A DNA stretch of 64,000 bases from the NCBI GenBank assembly GCA_026989335.1, contig JALSJN010000011.1, forward strand, positions 34,977 through 98,976, given 5' to 3'. Positions 18,163-26,838 of the stretch are shown in pieces (the first letter of the stretch is position 1; each line of letters begins with the position of its first letter). The notes beneath the pieces were generated by a model. It did no database searches and was not told the origin of the DNA. It saw only the letters and a list, made by a program, of their open reading frames with translations. Origin of the DNA: Thiotrichaceae bacterium (GTDB taxonomy: Bacteria; Pseudomonadota; Gammaproteobacteria; Thiotrichales; Thiotrichaceae). A program made the translations under genes and the position numbers.

Positions 18163-19676
18163 GCTATTATAAATTACTATTATCAGCAGGTTTTTTAGTT
18201 CTCATATTAATCATTAGTTCATACCTTACCTTTGGGTTAAGCGGTGGTTTTCTACTTGTCAGTGCATCCGTGATTGGTGGGTATATGGCGATTAATATTG
18301 GCGCTAATGATGTAGCCAATAATGTGGGGCCTGCCGTTGGCGCAAAAGCACTAACCATGGTTTCAGCCATTGCTATAGCAGCAGTTTTTGAAGCATTAGG
18401 TGCGATAATTGCAGGTGGAGATGTTGTTAGTACCATAAAAAAAGGGATTATTGACCCTGCAATGATCAACGATACTGGCAAGTTTATTTGGATAATGATG
18501 TCTGCATTATTAGCAGCTGCATTGTGGCTTAATGTAGCCACTGCAGTTGGAGCTCCGGTATCTACAACTCATTCTATTGTAGGTGGCGTTTTAGGTGCTG
18601 GGGTCGCTGCAGGCGGTTTTGGTATAGCCAACTGGGGGACTATGGGAGCGATTGCTGCAAGTTGGGTTATTTCACCCGTAATGGGCGGGGCAATAGCCGC
18701 GTTGTTTCTCTACATTATAAAAAGAAGTATCACCTATCGCGCGAATAAAATTGCTGCTGCAATAAATGTAGTCCCTGTTTTAATTGCATTAATGACGTGG
18801 TCTTTTTCAACCTACCTTATTCTAAAGGGTCTTAAAAGACTCGTTCAAATTGATTTTATATGGGCATTACTTATTGGTTTGGGTTTATCTATTGCCCTGT
18901 ATTTTTATATTAAGCCATTGATTGCAAAGAAGGCAAAACACTTGGAAAACCGTAAAAAGAGCGTGAATGATCTTTTCACGGTTCCTTTGATTTTCTCTGC
19001 GGCATTACTTAGTTTTGCACACGGTGCAAATGATGTCGCTAATGCAGTGGGACCTTTGGCTGCTATTAATGATGCAGTATTGCACGGTGGGATCTCGCAA
19101 AAAGCAGAAATCCCACTATGGATAATGCTAATTGGCGCTTTAGGTATTGCATTAGGTTTGATGCTCTATGGGCCAAAGTTGATTCGTACTGTAGGTACTG
19201 AAATTACCGAGCTAGATAAAATGCGCGCCTTCAGTGTTGCTATGGCGGCTTCAATTACTGTCATCATTGCTAGTCAACTAGGCCTTCCTGTTAGCTCTAC
19301 CCATATTGCGGTTGGGGCTGTGTTTGGAGTTGGTTTTTTGCGCGAATACTTAAAAGTGAGCTATGACTGTCTTTTAGAAGAAATCATAGACCACCACAAA
19401 AAAACCAATAAAAATAGTGCTGACTTAAGCCGGTTTCTCAGCCACTTCGATGACGCATCACTGAAACAAAAGGATGTGATGATAAAAGAGTTAAAGAGTA
19501 ATGGCTTTAAGAAAATAATGACTAAAAAAGAACTTAAGTCATTAAAGAAAAGGCGCAAGAAAGAGCTGGTAAAGCGCTCAGCTTTTCTTCGTATAATCGC
19601 AGCATGGTTGATAACTGTACCTGCATCGGCGTTGATTGCCGCCATGCTTTATGCGATTACACAATTAATTTTTTAA
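18159..19676 (+). CDS. PiT-family inorganic phosphate transporter
   Basis: 505 residues starting at GTG (AGGGAA seven bases upstream). Both PiT signatures are present: GANDVANNVGPAVGAKAL (about 47-64) and GANDVANAVGPLAAI (about 288-302). There are some eleven to twelve membrane segments. A basic cytoplasmic insert (about 395-475, rich in Lys) comes before the last segment. It imports phosphate, usually as a metal-phosphate complex, with protons or sodium. It is the first large gene of the operon, followed after 27 bases by DUF4956 and VTC genes, so its phosphate probably supports polyphosphate metabolism. Confidence 0.92.
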   Translation: MSYYKLLLSAGFLVLILIISSYLTFGLSGGFLLVSASVIGGYMAINIGANDVANNVGPAVGAKALTMVSAIAIAAVFEALGAIIAGGDVVSTIKKGIIDPAMINDTGKFIWIMMSALLAAALWLNVATAVGAPVSTTHSIVGGVLGAGVAAGGFGIANWGTMGAIAASWVISPVMGGAIAALFLYIIKRSITYRANKIAAAINVVPVLIALMTWSFSTYLILKGLKRLVQIDFIWALLIGLGLSIALYFYIKPLIAKKAKHLENRKKSVNDLFTVPLIFSAALLSFAHGANDVANAVGPLAAINDAVLHGGISQKAEIPLWIMLIGALGIALGLMLYGPKLIRTVGTEITELDKMRAFSVAMAASITVIIASQLGLPVSSTHIAVGAVFGVGFLREYLKVSYDCLLEEIIDHHKKTNKNSADLSRFLSHFDDASLKQKDVMIKELKSNGFKKIMTKKELKSLKKRRKKELVKRSAFLRIIAAWLITVPASALIAAMLYAITQLIF

Positions 19677-19703
19677 CAACAGATAAAAGAAACGGAGAAA
19701 AAT

Positions 19704-20366
19704 TTGTCTTTTATAGATTATCCAATTCTCATTAGAGATTTCATGGTTGATTTTACCAGTCTCTACTTATTTGCTTATGTCGTCGTTTACAAGCGCTTTC
19801 GTAATACCGAGCTTTTTGTGACGGGTTCTTTGTTCAATATTTTTATATTATTGATCATTATGTCAATAGTAAGAACCGATTTTAATATTGCAGTCGGCTT
19901 TGGATTATTTGCATTGTTATCTTTGGTGCAACTCCGGAGTGCTCAGTTCACTAAAACTGAAATGGGGTTTCTATTTGGGTGTATTTCTCTTGCCGTTATC
20001 AATGGCGCAGGTATTAGTGATTTCAGCTTTGTTTTGCTCTGTAACTTTGTTGTCGTTATAACGGGGTGGGTCTTTAGTTCTTGGGCGGTAGAGCATTCAG
20101 CTAATATCATTCCAAAAGACAATGCTCGTAAGATAGCGATTACTCTTGATCATATTGATGACAATGTCTTAAACAATAAACAACAGATGCTAGATAAACT
20201 TACCGCGTTATTGGGAGTAGAAATATCCTCTTTTTCTATTAAAAAGGTGGACTATGTTCGAGATACTGTAAATCTTAATGCTTTGTATCAGGTACATGAT
20301 ACTGAGATACCACAGCATATGCATAATGTTGGGCCTGAGCTTGATGAAGATGAAGTTCTGAAGTAA
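19704..20366 (+). CDS. DUF4956 membrane protein
   Basis: 220 residues. The start is a TTG supported by GGAG six bases upstream; the next ATG at 19743 has no ribosome site. Four or five membrane segments occupy about 15-140, including VGFGLFALLSLVQLRSAQFTKTEMG, the diagnostic DUF4956 stretch, in which an FxLFxxxxxIRxR-like pattern is usual. The soluble C-terminal part (about 145-220) has an HIDDN-type region. DUF4956 genes are commonly next to VTC polyphosphate polymerases, as here (six bases before). It may assist polyphosphate translocation or polymerase anchoring; this is unproven. Confidence 0.85.
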   Translation: MSFIDYPILIRDFMVDFTSLYLFAYVVVYKRFRNTELFVTGSLFNIFILLIIMSIVRTDFNIAVGFGLFALLSLVQLRSAQFTKTEMGFLFGCISLAVINGAGISDFSFVLLCNFVVVITGWVFSSWAVEHSANIIPKDNARKIAITLDHIDDNVLNNKQQMLDKLTALLGVEISSFSIKKVDYVRDTVNLNALYQVHDTEIPQHMHNVGPELDEDEVLK

Positions 20367-20372
20367 AAATTT

Positions 20373-21254
20373 ATGAAAATAACAACTAATAAAATTACTA
20401 ATAGCGCCATTGAATCAGTCCAAGCTGATAAAGGCAAGCAGCCTAAATTGAAGATATTCGACGATACCAAGAAAACATTGACGGAGCTATTTGATCAGTT
20501 TGCCCCTATTTCTTTAGAAGACACCAATAAATCAGCAAAAATGTTGAAGCGTTTTGACAATAAATATGTGGTGGACAGAGACCAATTTGAAGAGTTCTTA
20601 TCTTTAACTCTTGAAGATTTTAAAGTTTTAGAAATTAAAAAGACGCGTCAGTTTTCCTATACATCTTGCTATTATGACGGTGATTATCGTTGCTATTTTG
20701 ATCACCTTCAAGGTAAGCGTCGTCGCTTTAAAGTACGAACTAGAGAGTATGTGGATAGTGGGTTGATGTTTTTTGAAGTAAAGCTTAAGGGTTTGCGTGG
20801 ACAGACGGATAAACATCGAATTTCGACAGGGAAGTTCTCAGCGGAAACAATAGTTGGTGAAGAATTAAAATTATTGACGGCTGCGTACGAGGAAAACTAT
20901 AAAGTAGATTATGCTTATAACTTAAAGCCTGCATTAATCGTTGATTACCGGCGATGTACTCTGGTTGTGCGTGTCACTATTGACTTCTCTCTTGCTTTTA
21001 CACCATTCAAAGCAGATGAAGAGAAAATACAGATAGGCGAGAACTTCATTATTATTGAAACCAAATCAAGTAATGGCAAGGGTCTTGCAGACGAGGTAAT
21101 GAAACGTATGGGTATCAGACAGGCAAGTAAATGCTCTAAATATTGTTTGGGTGTAAATTTGTTAGGTGAGGTGAGGCAAACAAATAGTTTTTTACCTATG
21201 GTTAAACGAATATCAGAAAATATTATTTCTGGTACACGGCTTTTTAAAAGTTAA
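20373..21254 (+). CDS. VTC-domain polyphosphate polymerase
   Basis: 293 residues. The VTC catalytic tunnel fold is recognised by its basic and acidic lining: KRFDNKYVVDR (59-69), RRRFKVRTREY (116-126), FFEVKLKG (133-140), KHR (147-149), DYRR (191-194), IIIETKSS (226-233) and the C-terminal SKCSKYCLG (252-260). In yeast Vtc4 such residues bind ATP phosphates and the growing chain, with a Glu on the metal. The bacterial protein lacks SPX and membrane domains. It probably makes polyphosphate from ATP in the cytoplasm, served by the upstream phosphate transporter. Alternative: a related triphosphate-tunnel enzyme. Confidence 0.82.
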   Translation: MKITTNKITNSAIESVQADKGKQPKLKIFDDTKKTLTELFDQFAPISLEDTNKSAKMLKRFDNKYVVDRDQFEEFLSLTLEDFKVLEIKKTRQFSYTSCYYDGDYRCYFDHLQGKRRRFKVRTREYVDSGLMFFEVKLKGLRGQTDKHRISTGKFSAETIVGEELKLLTAAYEENYKVDYAYNLKPALIVDYRRCTLVVRVTIDFSLAFTPFKADEEKIQIGENFIIIETKSSNGKGLADEVMKRMGIRQASKCSKYCLGVNLLGEVRQTNSFLPMVKRISENIISGTRLFKS

Positions 21255-21296
21255 ATAATCGATCTAAAAAGAAGTTCAAACACAAGGTTAAATGAA

Positions 21297-22523
21297 ATGA
21301 GAATTCTGGAATCAGTAGTCCTAATAACAGCCGTAGTGGGCGGGATAGGCTGGACTATTATCTCAACTAAAGATGGTTATAGACAGAATAATGCCATGAT
21401 AGTGGCACGTTCTATTGATATTTCATCAACCATTGATGGTGAAGTAGAGAATGATCAGCTAACGGTTGGCACCCCACTTTTGGCAAATGATTTAATGGTG
21501 AAAATTCGTAATACGCGTGTTGATCAAGGTCGTGTTACGGAGTTACATACCAAGGTAGCTTACTTAAAGCGTGAAATTAAAAGCGCAGAACAAGAAAAAG
21601 TTAAAATTAATGTGATGATGGACGATTTAAAAAAGAAATCTATATCATATAAAAACTGGTTAGTAAAAAACCTACAATTAAAGAAAGCAGTAAAAATCCG
21701 CGAGCGGATTGTTGGAGAAAAACAAAAGCTACTAAAAACGCAAAAATTGAGGCAAACGCAAGGACTTTATAAGAAAAAATTGGTTAGTGTTGTGGAGGTG
21801 CAAGCAGCACAGACAGAAACTGATATTGCCGATACTCAGCTTAAAGTAATTAATGCTGAATTAATGAGTATCCAGTTTTCATTAACGTCCGTACAAAATA
21901 ACAAAATTTTCTTTGAAAATGGTAATGCCAGTTATTGGCAAAAAACCATTGATGCACTTCAATTTAAAGTGTTCGATAGCAAAAGTAAGACAGATGAACT
22001 GCAAGCACAATTAAAACAGTTTTCAGATCAAGAAGTCGTTGAACGTAACCGTTTAGGAACAGACTTTGTTGAAGAGCATCGCGCGCCCTTTGTTGGTGTA
22101 GTTAATGCAGTTTATATTGCAAAAGGCGCTCATATAAAGTCAGGAACGGTATTAATGCAGGTGCTTGATTGCTCGAACCCGGTCGTTATCGTTCCTATTC
22201 CAGAAGCCCGATTTAGTGATTTTACTATAGGTAAAAAAGTAACCATTAATCCTATTGACTCAGAGTACGCTTTAGCGGGAACAATAAGATATATCAGTAG
22301 TGGTCCTCTAATAAGTCAAGATAAAACAATTGCACTGCAACAAGAATTAACGGAAAAAGGCAACCATGCCGTGATTACATTTGATGACAACCATTCAAAG
22401 AGCGAGATATCTAAGTCATGTGATACCACACGACGTGCTGTTGTGACCATCCCAACAAATTCTCTATATCGTGATATACAGCAATGGGTGAACTCGTACT
22501 TTGATAAAAAAAGGCGAGATTAG
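21297..22523 (+). CDS. HlyD-like membrane-anchored adaptor protein
   Basis: 408 residues: one N-terminal membrane segment (about 4-22), a lipoyl/barrel-sandwich half (about 40-75), a long alpha-hairpin coiled coil (about 80-255), the second lipoyl half (HRAPFVGVVNAVYIAKGAHI, about 262) and a beta-barrel domain (about 290-345). This is the build of periplasmic adaptors of export systems. It is the last gene of the PiT-DUF4956-VTC operon, 43 bases after VTC, and no pump or outer-membrane factor is adjacent. It suggests that the operon's product interacts with the envelope; export of polyphosphate is speculation. Confidence 0.75.
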   Translation: MRILESVVLITAVVGGIGWTIISTKDGYRQNNAMIVARSIDISSTIDGEVENDQLTVGTPLLANDLMVKIRNTRVDQGRVTELHTKVAYLKREIKSAEQEKVKINVMMDDLKKKSISYKNWLVKNLQLKKAVKIRERIVGEKQKLLKTQKLRQTQGLYKKKLVSVVEVQAAQTETDIADTQLKVINAELMSIQFSLTSVQNNKIFFENGNASYWQKTIDALQFKVFDSKSKTDELQAQLKQFSDQEVVERNRLGTDFVEEHRAPFVGVVNAVYIAKGAHIKSGTVLMQVLDCSNPVVIVPIPEARFSDFTIGKKVTINPIDSEYALAGTIRYISSGPLISQDKTIALQQELTEKGNHAVITFDDNHSKSEISKSCDTTRRAVVTIPTNSLYRDIQQWVNSYFDKKRRD

Positions 22524-22706
22524 CTTTGGATGATAAAACAAGTATGCTTGAATAAAAGAGAGGCGGTAACTTTAGGTGATGGGGTAAGTCTTATTAAAAT
22601 ATCGTTAAGCTTCTTCTACATGCTGCAAAAATAGAGGGTATAGTAAAATCGTGCTGCTTATAAGCATGCTAATGTTGATTAAATTCAAAGGCAGTGATTT
22701 TGTCTT

Positions 22707-23390
22707 TTAACGAGCTTTAAGTATGTAGATCAAACGCTTATCATTAGCGCTTTCAGCCATATCAATCGCGCTCATTCTATCTGATGTTCGGGCGTAAGGT
22801 GAAGAGCCCCTTTGTTTTAGATAATTGGCAATATTGGCATGACGAAAACGAGTGGCGTGATGCAAAGGCAGCCAGTTCTTTATGGTGCGCGCATGTAAGT
22901 TAGCGCCATGATTGATGAGATAAATGACCGTTGAATAATGCCCGTGAGCAGCTGCCATATGTAGAGCTGTTTCTCTCTCATTATTTGCTACATTAATATT
23001 GATGCCTTGTGAAAGTAGCCGTGCAATGGTTGAGTTGTTGCCGCTACTGGCTGCATTAAAAAGTGCTTCTGGCTCAGGTTTTTCGCTAGTAGCTTGAGGC
23101 TGATGTCTTGGTTTTGGAGGGGCTTTATTGATCTGCTGAGGGCGCGGGGATGCATGTGGTGTTAGTTTACGCGGTTTCAGTTGTCGTACATCACGTGGAG
23201 TAGGCGAGTTAGATCTTGCTTGTTTGGCTTTTTGTACGCTAGCGGGTGGTTTTTGTTTTAATTGGCTTCGATATTCTGATTGAAGCATATGGGTTAACTC
23301 ATCAAAACTGTATGTTGGTTCTGCCTTTGCCGATAATAAGGGGGTCCATAATAGGGCGTACAATAATCTGTAAGTTAATCGCTTTAGCAT
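22707..23390 (-). CDS. Exported ankyrin-repeat protein
   Basis: About 227 residues from the ATG at 23390 (GGAG about ten bases upstream; an in-frame TTG five codons earlier is rejected). There is a signal peptide at about 1-23 (RLLYALLWTPLLSAKA), a Pro/Lys/Gln-rich linker at about 45-100, then three to four ankyrin repeats (ETALHMAAAHGHYSTVIYLI and similar, about 100-220). The build resembles the ankyrin protein at 10264-11142: export signal, low-complexity linker, C-terminal repeats. Periplasmic protein binding is likely. It converges on the HlyD-like gene. Confidence 0.78.
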   Translation of the reverse strand: MLKRLTYRLLYALLWTPLLSAKAEPTYSFDELTHMLQSEYRSQLKQKPPASVQKAKQARSNSPTPRDVRQLKPRKLTPHASPRPQQINKAPPKPRHQPQATSEKPEPEALFNAASSGNNSTIARLLSQGININVANNERETALHMAAAHGHYSTVIYLINHGANLHARTIKNWLPLHHATRFRHANIANYLKQRGSSPYARTSDRMSAIDMAESANDKRLIYILKAR

Positions 23391-23405
23391 AAGGTGTAAC
23401 TCCAA

Positions 23406-23647
23406 TCTTTAGGGGGTTAGTATACAAAAAATCGAAGGTTATTACGACACTGCCAAGTAGTTGTTAAAAATTTTCTGAACAATACATCTGCTTTCTGTGG
23501 CGCATTTCTCGTGCAAACGATCAGTTAGCATATACACCTTTTGTATTATCAATCTTAACGTCTTCAAGTAATAGCCCGGTAATTGCAGCATTGCTTGCCT
23601 ATAAACTATTTACAAGCGCACATTTCTAGGGGTAAAAATCTGTTTAT
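23406..23647. other. Upstream part of the glutamine synthetase regulatory region
   Basis: About 240 bases between the divergent ankyrin gene and the NtrC-type site. It contains a weak second NtrC-like half site at 23501-23515 and otherwise no recognised feature; the ankyrin promoter on the minus strand lies here. Confidence 0.4.
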
Positions 23648-23664
23648 TGCACCAGTATAGTGCA
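23648..23664 (+). promoter_or_regulatory. NtrC-type enhancer site
   Basis: TGCACCAGTATAGTGCA differs from the NtrC consensus TGCACC-N4-TGGTGCA at one base. It lies about 105-120 bases upstream of the sigma-54 promoter of the glutamine synthetase gene, the usual enhancer distance. A weaker half-matching site (CGCATTTCTCGTGCA) lies at 23501-23515. Confidence 0.8.
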
Positions 23665-23767
23665 GAGGGTTGTGAGGCTTTGCAGAAAAAGTGTTACAAT
23701 TTTGGCAATACTCCCAATTTATAAGCGTTTGGAGAGGAAAAAATTAAGTTGCTACTGTATGATGCTC

Positions 23768-23782
23768 TGGCACATCTTTTGC
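23768..23782 (+). promoter_or_regulatory. Sigma-54 promoter of the glutamine synthetase gene
   Basis: TGGCAC-N5-TTGC, preceded by C and followed by AA, fits the -24/-12 consensus exactly. Transcription would begin near 23794, giving an untranslated leader of about 80 bases. Together with the NtrC-type site it predicts induction under nitrogen limitation. Confidence 0.85.
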
Positions 23783-23876
23783 AAATACAATACTGAAAAG
23801 AAAGAAGTCCATCCCCCATATTTGTGACTCCTTTCTAATACCATTAAAAATTTTACGTTTAATAAGGAGCTATACA

Positions 23877-26057
23877 ATGAGTGGAAGTGAATCCCGCGCA
23901 CAAGCAGTTTTTCAGATAACTAATGCAGAGCCAATGTCTCTTAAAAAGCCGAAGTCGCTCGATAAGATTTGGGCAACCGATGTTTTTACATTGGTGAAAA
24001 TGGAAGAAGCCTTATCTAAAAAAGCCTTTAGGGCAATGAAGAAAACAGTTGAAACAGGCGCAGCATTAGATGCTTCAACGGCAGACGTGGTTGCAGCTGC
24101 AATGAAAGACTGGGCAATATCTAAAGGTGCCAACTACTTTTCACACATTTTTTACCCAATGACCGGCGCTTCTGCGGAGAAGCATGATGGCTTCATCATC
24201 TCTGATGCAAGCGGTAAAGCAATTACAGAGTTCACCGGTAGCCTGCTTATAAAAGGCGAGCCAGATGGATCATCATTCCCGAATGGGAGCATTCGTGTAA
24301 CAAATGCAGCGCGTGGCTATACAGCATGGGATCCTACCAGCCCTGCCTACATCATGCACAACGATAAAGGCTCTACATTATGTATTCCGTCAATTTTCAT
24401 CTCTTGGACAGGTGAAGCATTGGATATGAAGGTACCGTTGTTACGTTCAAACTCAGCCATGGATAAAGCGGCGCAAAAAGTGCTTAAGTTAATGGGTGAA
24501 AAGAATGTTGCTACATTGAACTCAAGTTGTGGTGCAGAGCAAGAATACTTCTTAGTAGATTCAAATTTTGCTAACTTACGCCCTGACCTAGTGTTAGCGG
24601 GTCGTACTTTATTCGGCGCAGCCGCAGCCAAAGGCCAAGAGTTTGATGATCATTACTTTGGCGCGATTCAGCCACGTATTCTGTCATTTATGCAAGATAC
24701 CGAAGAGCAATTATACAAGCTAGGCATCCCTGCTAAAACACGTCACAACGAAGTTGCACCGGGTCAATTTGAGATTGCACCTTATTATGAAGCGGCCAAC
24801 GTAGCGGCGGATCATCAACAGCTGCTTATGACTGTTTTCAAGAATACCGCTAAAAAGCACGGTTTTATCTGTTTAATGCACGAAAAACCATTCGCTGGCA
24901 TTAACGGTTCTGGTAAGCACGTAAACTGGTCAGTAGGCAATTCAACACAAGGCAACTTGCTAGATCCTGGTACCACGCCGCACGACAATCTTAACTTTTT
25001 AATCTTCTGTGGAGCCGTCATTCGTGGCGTACATAAATACGGTCCGTTACTTCGTGCAGTAATTGCATCAGCAGGTAACGACCATCGTTTAGGTGCTAAC
25101 GAAGCGCCACCCGCAATCTTATCTGTTTACCTTGGTTCACAAATTGAAGGTGTATTTGATCAAATTGCAGAAGGTAAGTTAGATGGTTGTGATGAAGGCG
25201 GGATTATGGATATGGGCCTTTCGCAGATTCCTCCTTTTGCAAAGGATCCGGGTGATCGTAACCGTACTTCTCCATTCGCATTTACAGGCAACCGTTTTGA
25301 ATTCCGTGCAGTAGGTTCGGATCAATCCGTAGCAGGCCCATTAATTGCAATGAATACCATGCTTGCCGATTCATTAAACTGGATTGCAGAAGAGCTAGAA
25401 ACAGCGATTGATGGCAAGAGCAATGCGGCAATACGCGAAGGCGTGATCAAAGTGCTTAAGAAGTTAATGAAAGAGCATGGTGCGGCTGTATTTGGTGGCG
25501 ACGGTTACTCATCAGAGTGGCACGAAATGGCCGTTAAAGAGCGTGGCTTGAAAAATTTACCAACAACCGCAGATGCGCTTCCGTATCTTAAAGATGACTC
25601 TATCAAGGCATTGTTTGAAAGCACAGGTGTGTTATCAGAAACAGAGCTTGCAAGTCGTTTTGAGGTTCATGCAGAAAAGTACATACTGTCTATAGAAGTT
25701 GAAGCAAAGCTGGTTCAAAGCATGGCTAAAACATCAATCTACCCAGCAGCATCACGCTACTTGGCAGACCTTGCGTTAACAGCAGCATCTGCGACTGAAA
25801 TGGGTGTTGATTTTGATAACGCTACAGCAAAGAATGTAGCTAAGAATATTAGCGGCATGATGAAGTCGGTGACTAAGCTTGAAAAAGCAATGGCAAAAGA
25901 AGGTCATGGCTCAGAAGAAAAGCATATGCAGTTCTGTGCCAATGATGTTCGTGGTTTGATGGATGAAGTACGTGGCTTTGCAGATGCACTTGAGGGTGAC
26001 GTGGCTGATGATATGTGGCCATTACCCACCTACCAAGAAATGTTGTTTATCAAATAA
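23877..26057 (+). CDS. glnN: Type III glutamine synthetase
   Basis: 726 residues, the length of the GSIII family (dodecamers unrelated in length to the 470-residue GlnA). It makes glutamine from glutamate, ammonia and ATP. Typical segments: NYFSHIFYPMTGASAEKHD, the Glu-rich SSCGAEQEYFLVD, KTRHNEVAPGQFEIAPYYE, MHEKPFAGINGSGKHVNWS and the ATP-site NRTSPFAFTGNRFEFRAVGS. The ATG is preceded by AGGAG. It has its own sigma-54 promoter with an NtrC-type site and a terminator, so it is a nitrogen-regulated single gene. It probably supplements a GlnA encoded elsewhere. Confidence 0.95.
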   Translation: MSGSESRAQAVFQITNAEPMSLKKPKSLDKIWATDVFTLVKMEEALSKKAFRAMKKTVETGAALDASTADVVAAAMKDWAISKGANYFSHIFYPMTGASAEKHDGFIISDASGKAITEFTGSLLIKGEPDGSSFPNGSIRVTNAARGYTAWDPTSPAYIMHNDKGSTLCIPSIFISWTGEALDMKVPLLRSNSAMDKAAQKVLKLMGEKNVATLNSSCGAEQEYFLVDSNFANLRPDLVLAGRTLFGAAAAKGQEFDDHYFGAIQPRILSFMQDTEEQLYKLGIPAKTRHNEVAPGQFEIAPYYEAANVAADHQQLLMTVFKNTAKKHGFICLMHEKPFAGINGSGKHVNWSVGNSTQGNLLDPGTTPHDNLNFLIFCGAVIRGVHKYGPLLRAVIASAGNDHRLGANEAPPAILSVYLGSQIEGVFDQIAEGKLDGCDEGGIMDMGLSQIPPFAKDPGDRNRTSPFAFTGNRFEFRAVGSDQSVAGPLIAMNTMLADSLNWIAEELETAIDGKSNAAIREGVIKVLKKLMKEHGAAVFGGDGYSSEWHEMAVKERGLKNLPTTADALPYLKDDSIKALFESTGVLSETELASRFEVHAEKYILSIEVEAKLVQSMAKTSIYPAASRYLADLALTAASATEMGVDFDNATAKNVAKNISGMMKSVTKLEKAMAKEGHGSEEKHMQFCANDVRGLMDEVRGFADALEGDVADDMWPLPTYQEMLFIK

Positions 26058-26078
26058 ACAATATTTTATCGGTAGTGA

Positions 26079-26104
26079 AAAGGTCACCTTGGTGGCCTTT
26101 TTTT
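26079..26104 (+). terminator. Terminator of the glutamine synthetase gene
   Basis: AAGGTCACC, a TT loop and GGTGGCCTT make a nine-base stem with one G-T pair, followed by a run of T. It starts about 22 bases after the stop codon. Confidence 0.85.
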
Positions 26105-26116
26105 ATGCGTTTTTAT

Positions 26117-26275
26117 TTAAGGAGGCTTTGAATAAGTCTCATAAAATTCTGTGGTCTTAACTAAAAACCAGATTTCCTCATTATAGTTACTTGCAGAAAT
26201 AAGATTCCGCGTAGCTATGCCTCGATTTTGGATTTGGCATTGGCAGATTTATGAGGTTGATCAGAGCCTCCTTAA
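26117..26275. mobile_element. Mini-element (MITE-like) flanked by TTAA
   Basis: A 151-base element (26121-26271) with about 26-base imperfect terminal inverted repeats beginning GGAGGCT(T/C)TGA and reaching CTCATAAA, flanked on both sides by TTAA as a probable target duplication. It has no coding capacity. Related ends occur at 44414-44499, 8859-8909 and 63881-63935. The end sequence is reminiscent of IS5-group termini, so a related transposase elsewhere in the genome probably moved it. Confidence 0.7.
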
Positions 26276-26278
26276 CGT

Positions 26279-26704
26279 TTAATCAACATTTCTTATTCCA
26301 CCCCACAAAGGTATCAATACCAGTACCAAATATATCGTATTGAAAACTGCATTTGAAGGTACGCCGGCGGCTACTGATCCTACACTATCAATCAAGTACC
26401 ACGCTATAAATGCAATAATTGTTGTGCGAATAATTACTTGGTTTTTCTCTTTTATGGCAGGTGCGACTATGCCCCCTAGAAATATTGAGATAGCAAATAA
26501 TAGTCCTGCACTAATTGCGGATAGCCACTGGGTATTTCTATCAAGAACTTTTGCGGTTTTGTCAAAAGGCCAGTCGGACACATCGAGTATAAACCTTGCA
26601 GGTAGATTGATGCTTTCATAAGGGGCAAGCCCCCAAAGCAAGGAATAAAGCGCGAAGACAATGGCAATTATCATCATAAATTTTGATCGTTTTTCAGCTG
26701 TCAT
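26279..26704 (-). CDS. Small polytopic membrane protein of unknown function
   Basis: 141 residues from the ATG at 26704 (AAGGAAA nine bases upstream); a longer in-frame reading is rejected because its N-terminus has no ribosome site. Four membrane segments (about 10-28, 63-85, 92-112, 118-136). The loop between the first two contains LDVSDWPFDKTAKVLDRNTQWLSAI. I do not recognise the family. It is divergent from the XRE/MmyB regulator gene 135 bases away, which may control it. Its stop lies next to the mini-element end. Confidence 0.7.
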   Translation of the reverse strand: MTAEKRSKFMMIIAIVFALYSLLWGLAPYESINLPARFILDVSDWPFDKTAKVLDRNTQWLSAISAGLLFAISIFLGGIVAPAIKEKNQVIIRTTIIAFIAWYLIDSVGSVAAGVPSNAVFNTIYLVLVLIPLWGGIRNVD

Positions 26705-26838
26705 AGTAGGTTTCCTTGGTTGAATGGGTGTTGAAGTTAGTGTTAAATGAATGGCAAATAGCCTAAACCGTGTTCTTACGCAAAACAATTACCTCCAAGG
26801 TTATTGTTTTGTAATGGGGTACTGCGATAATCAATCCT

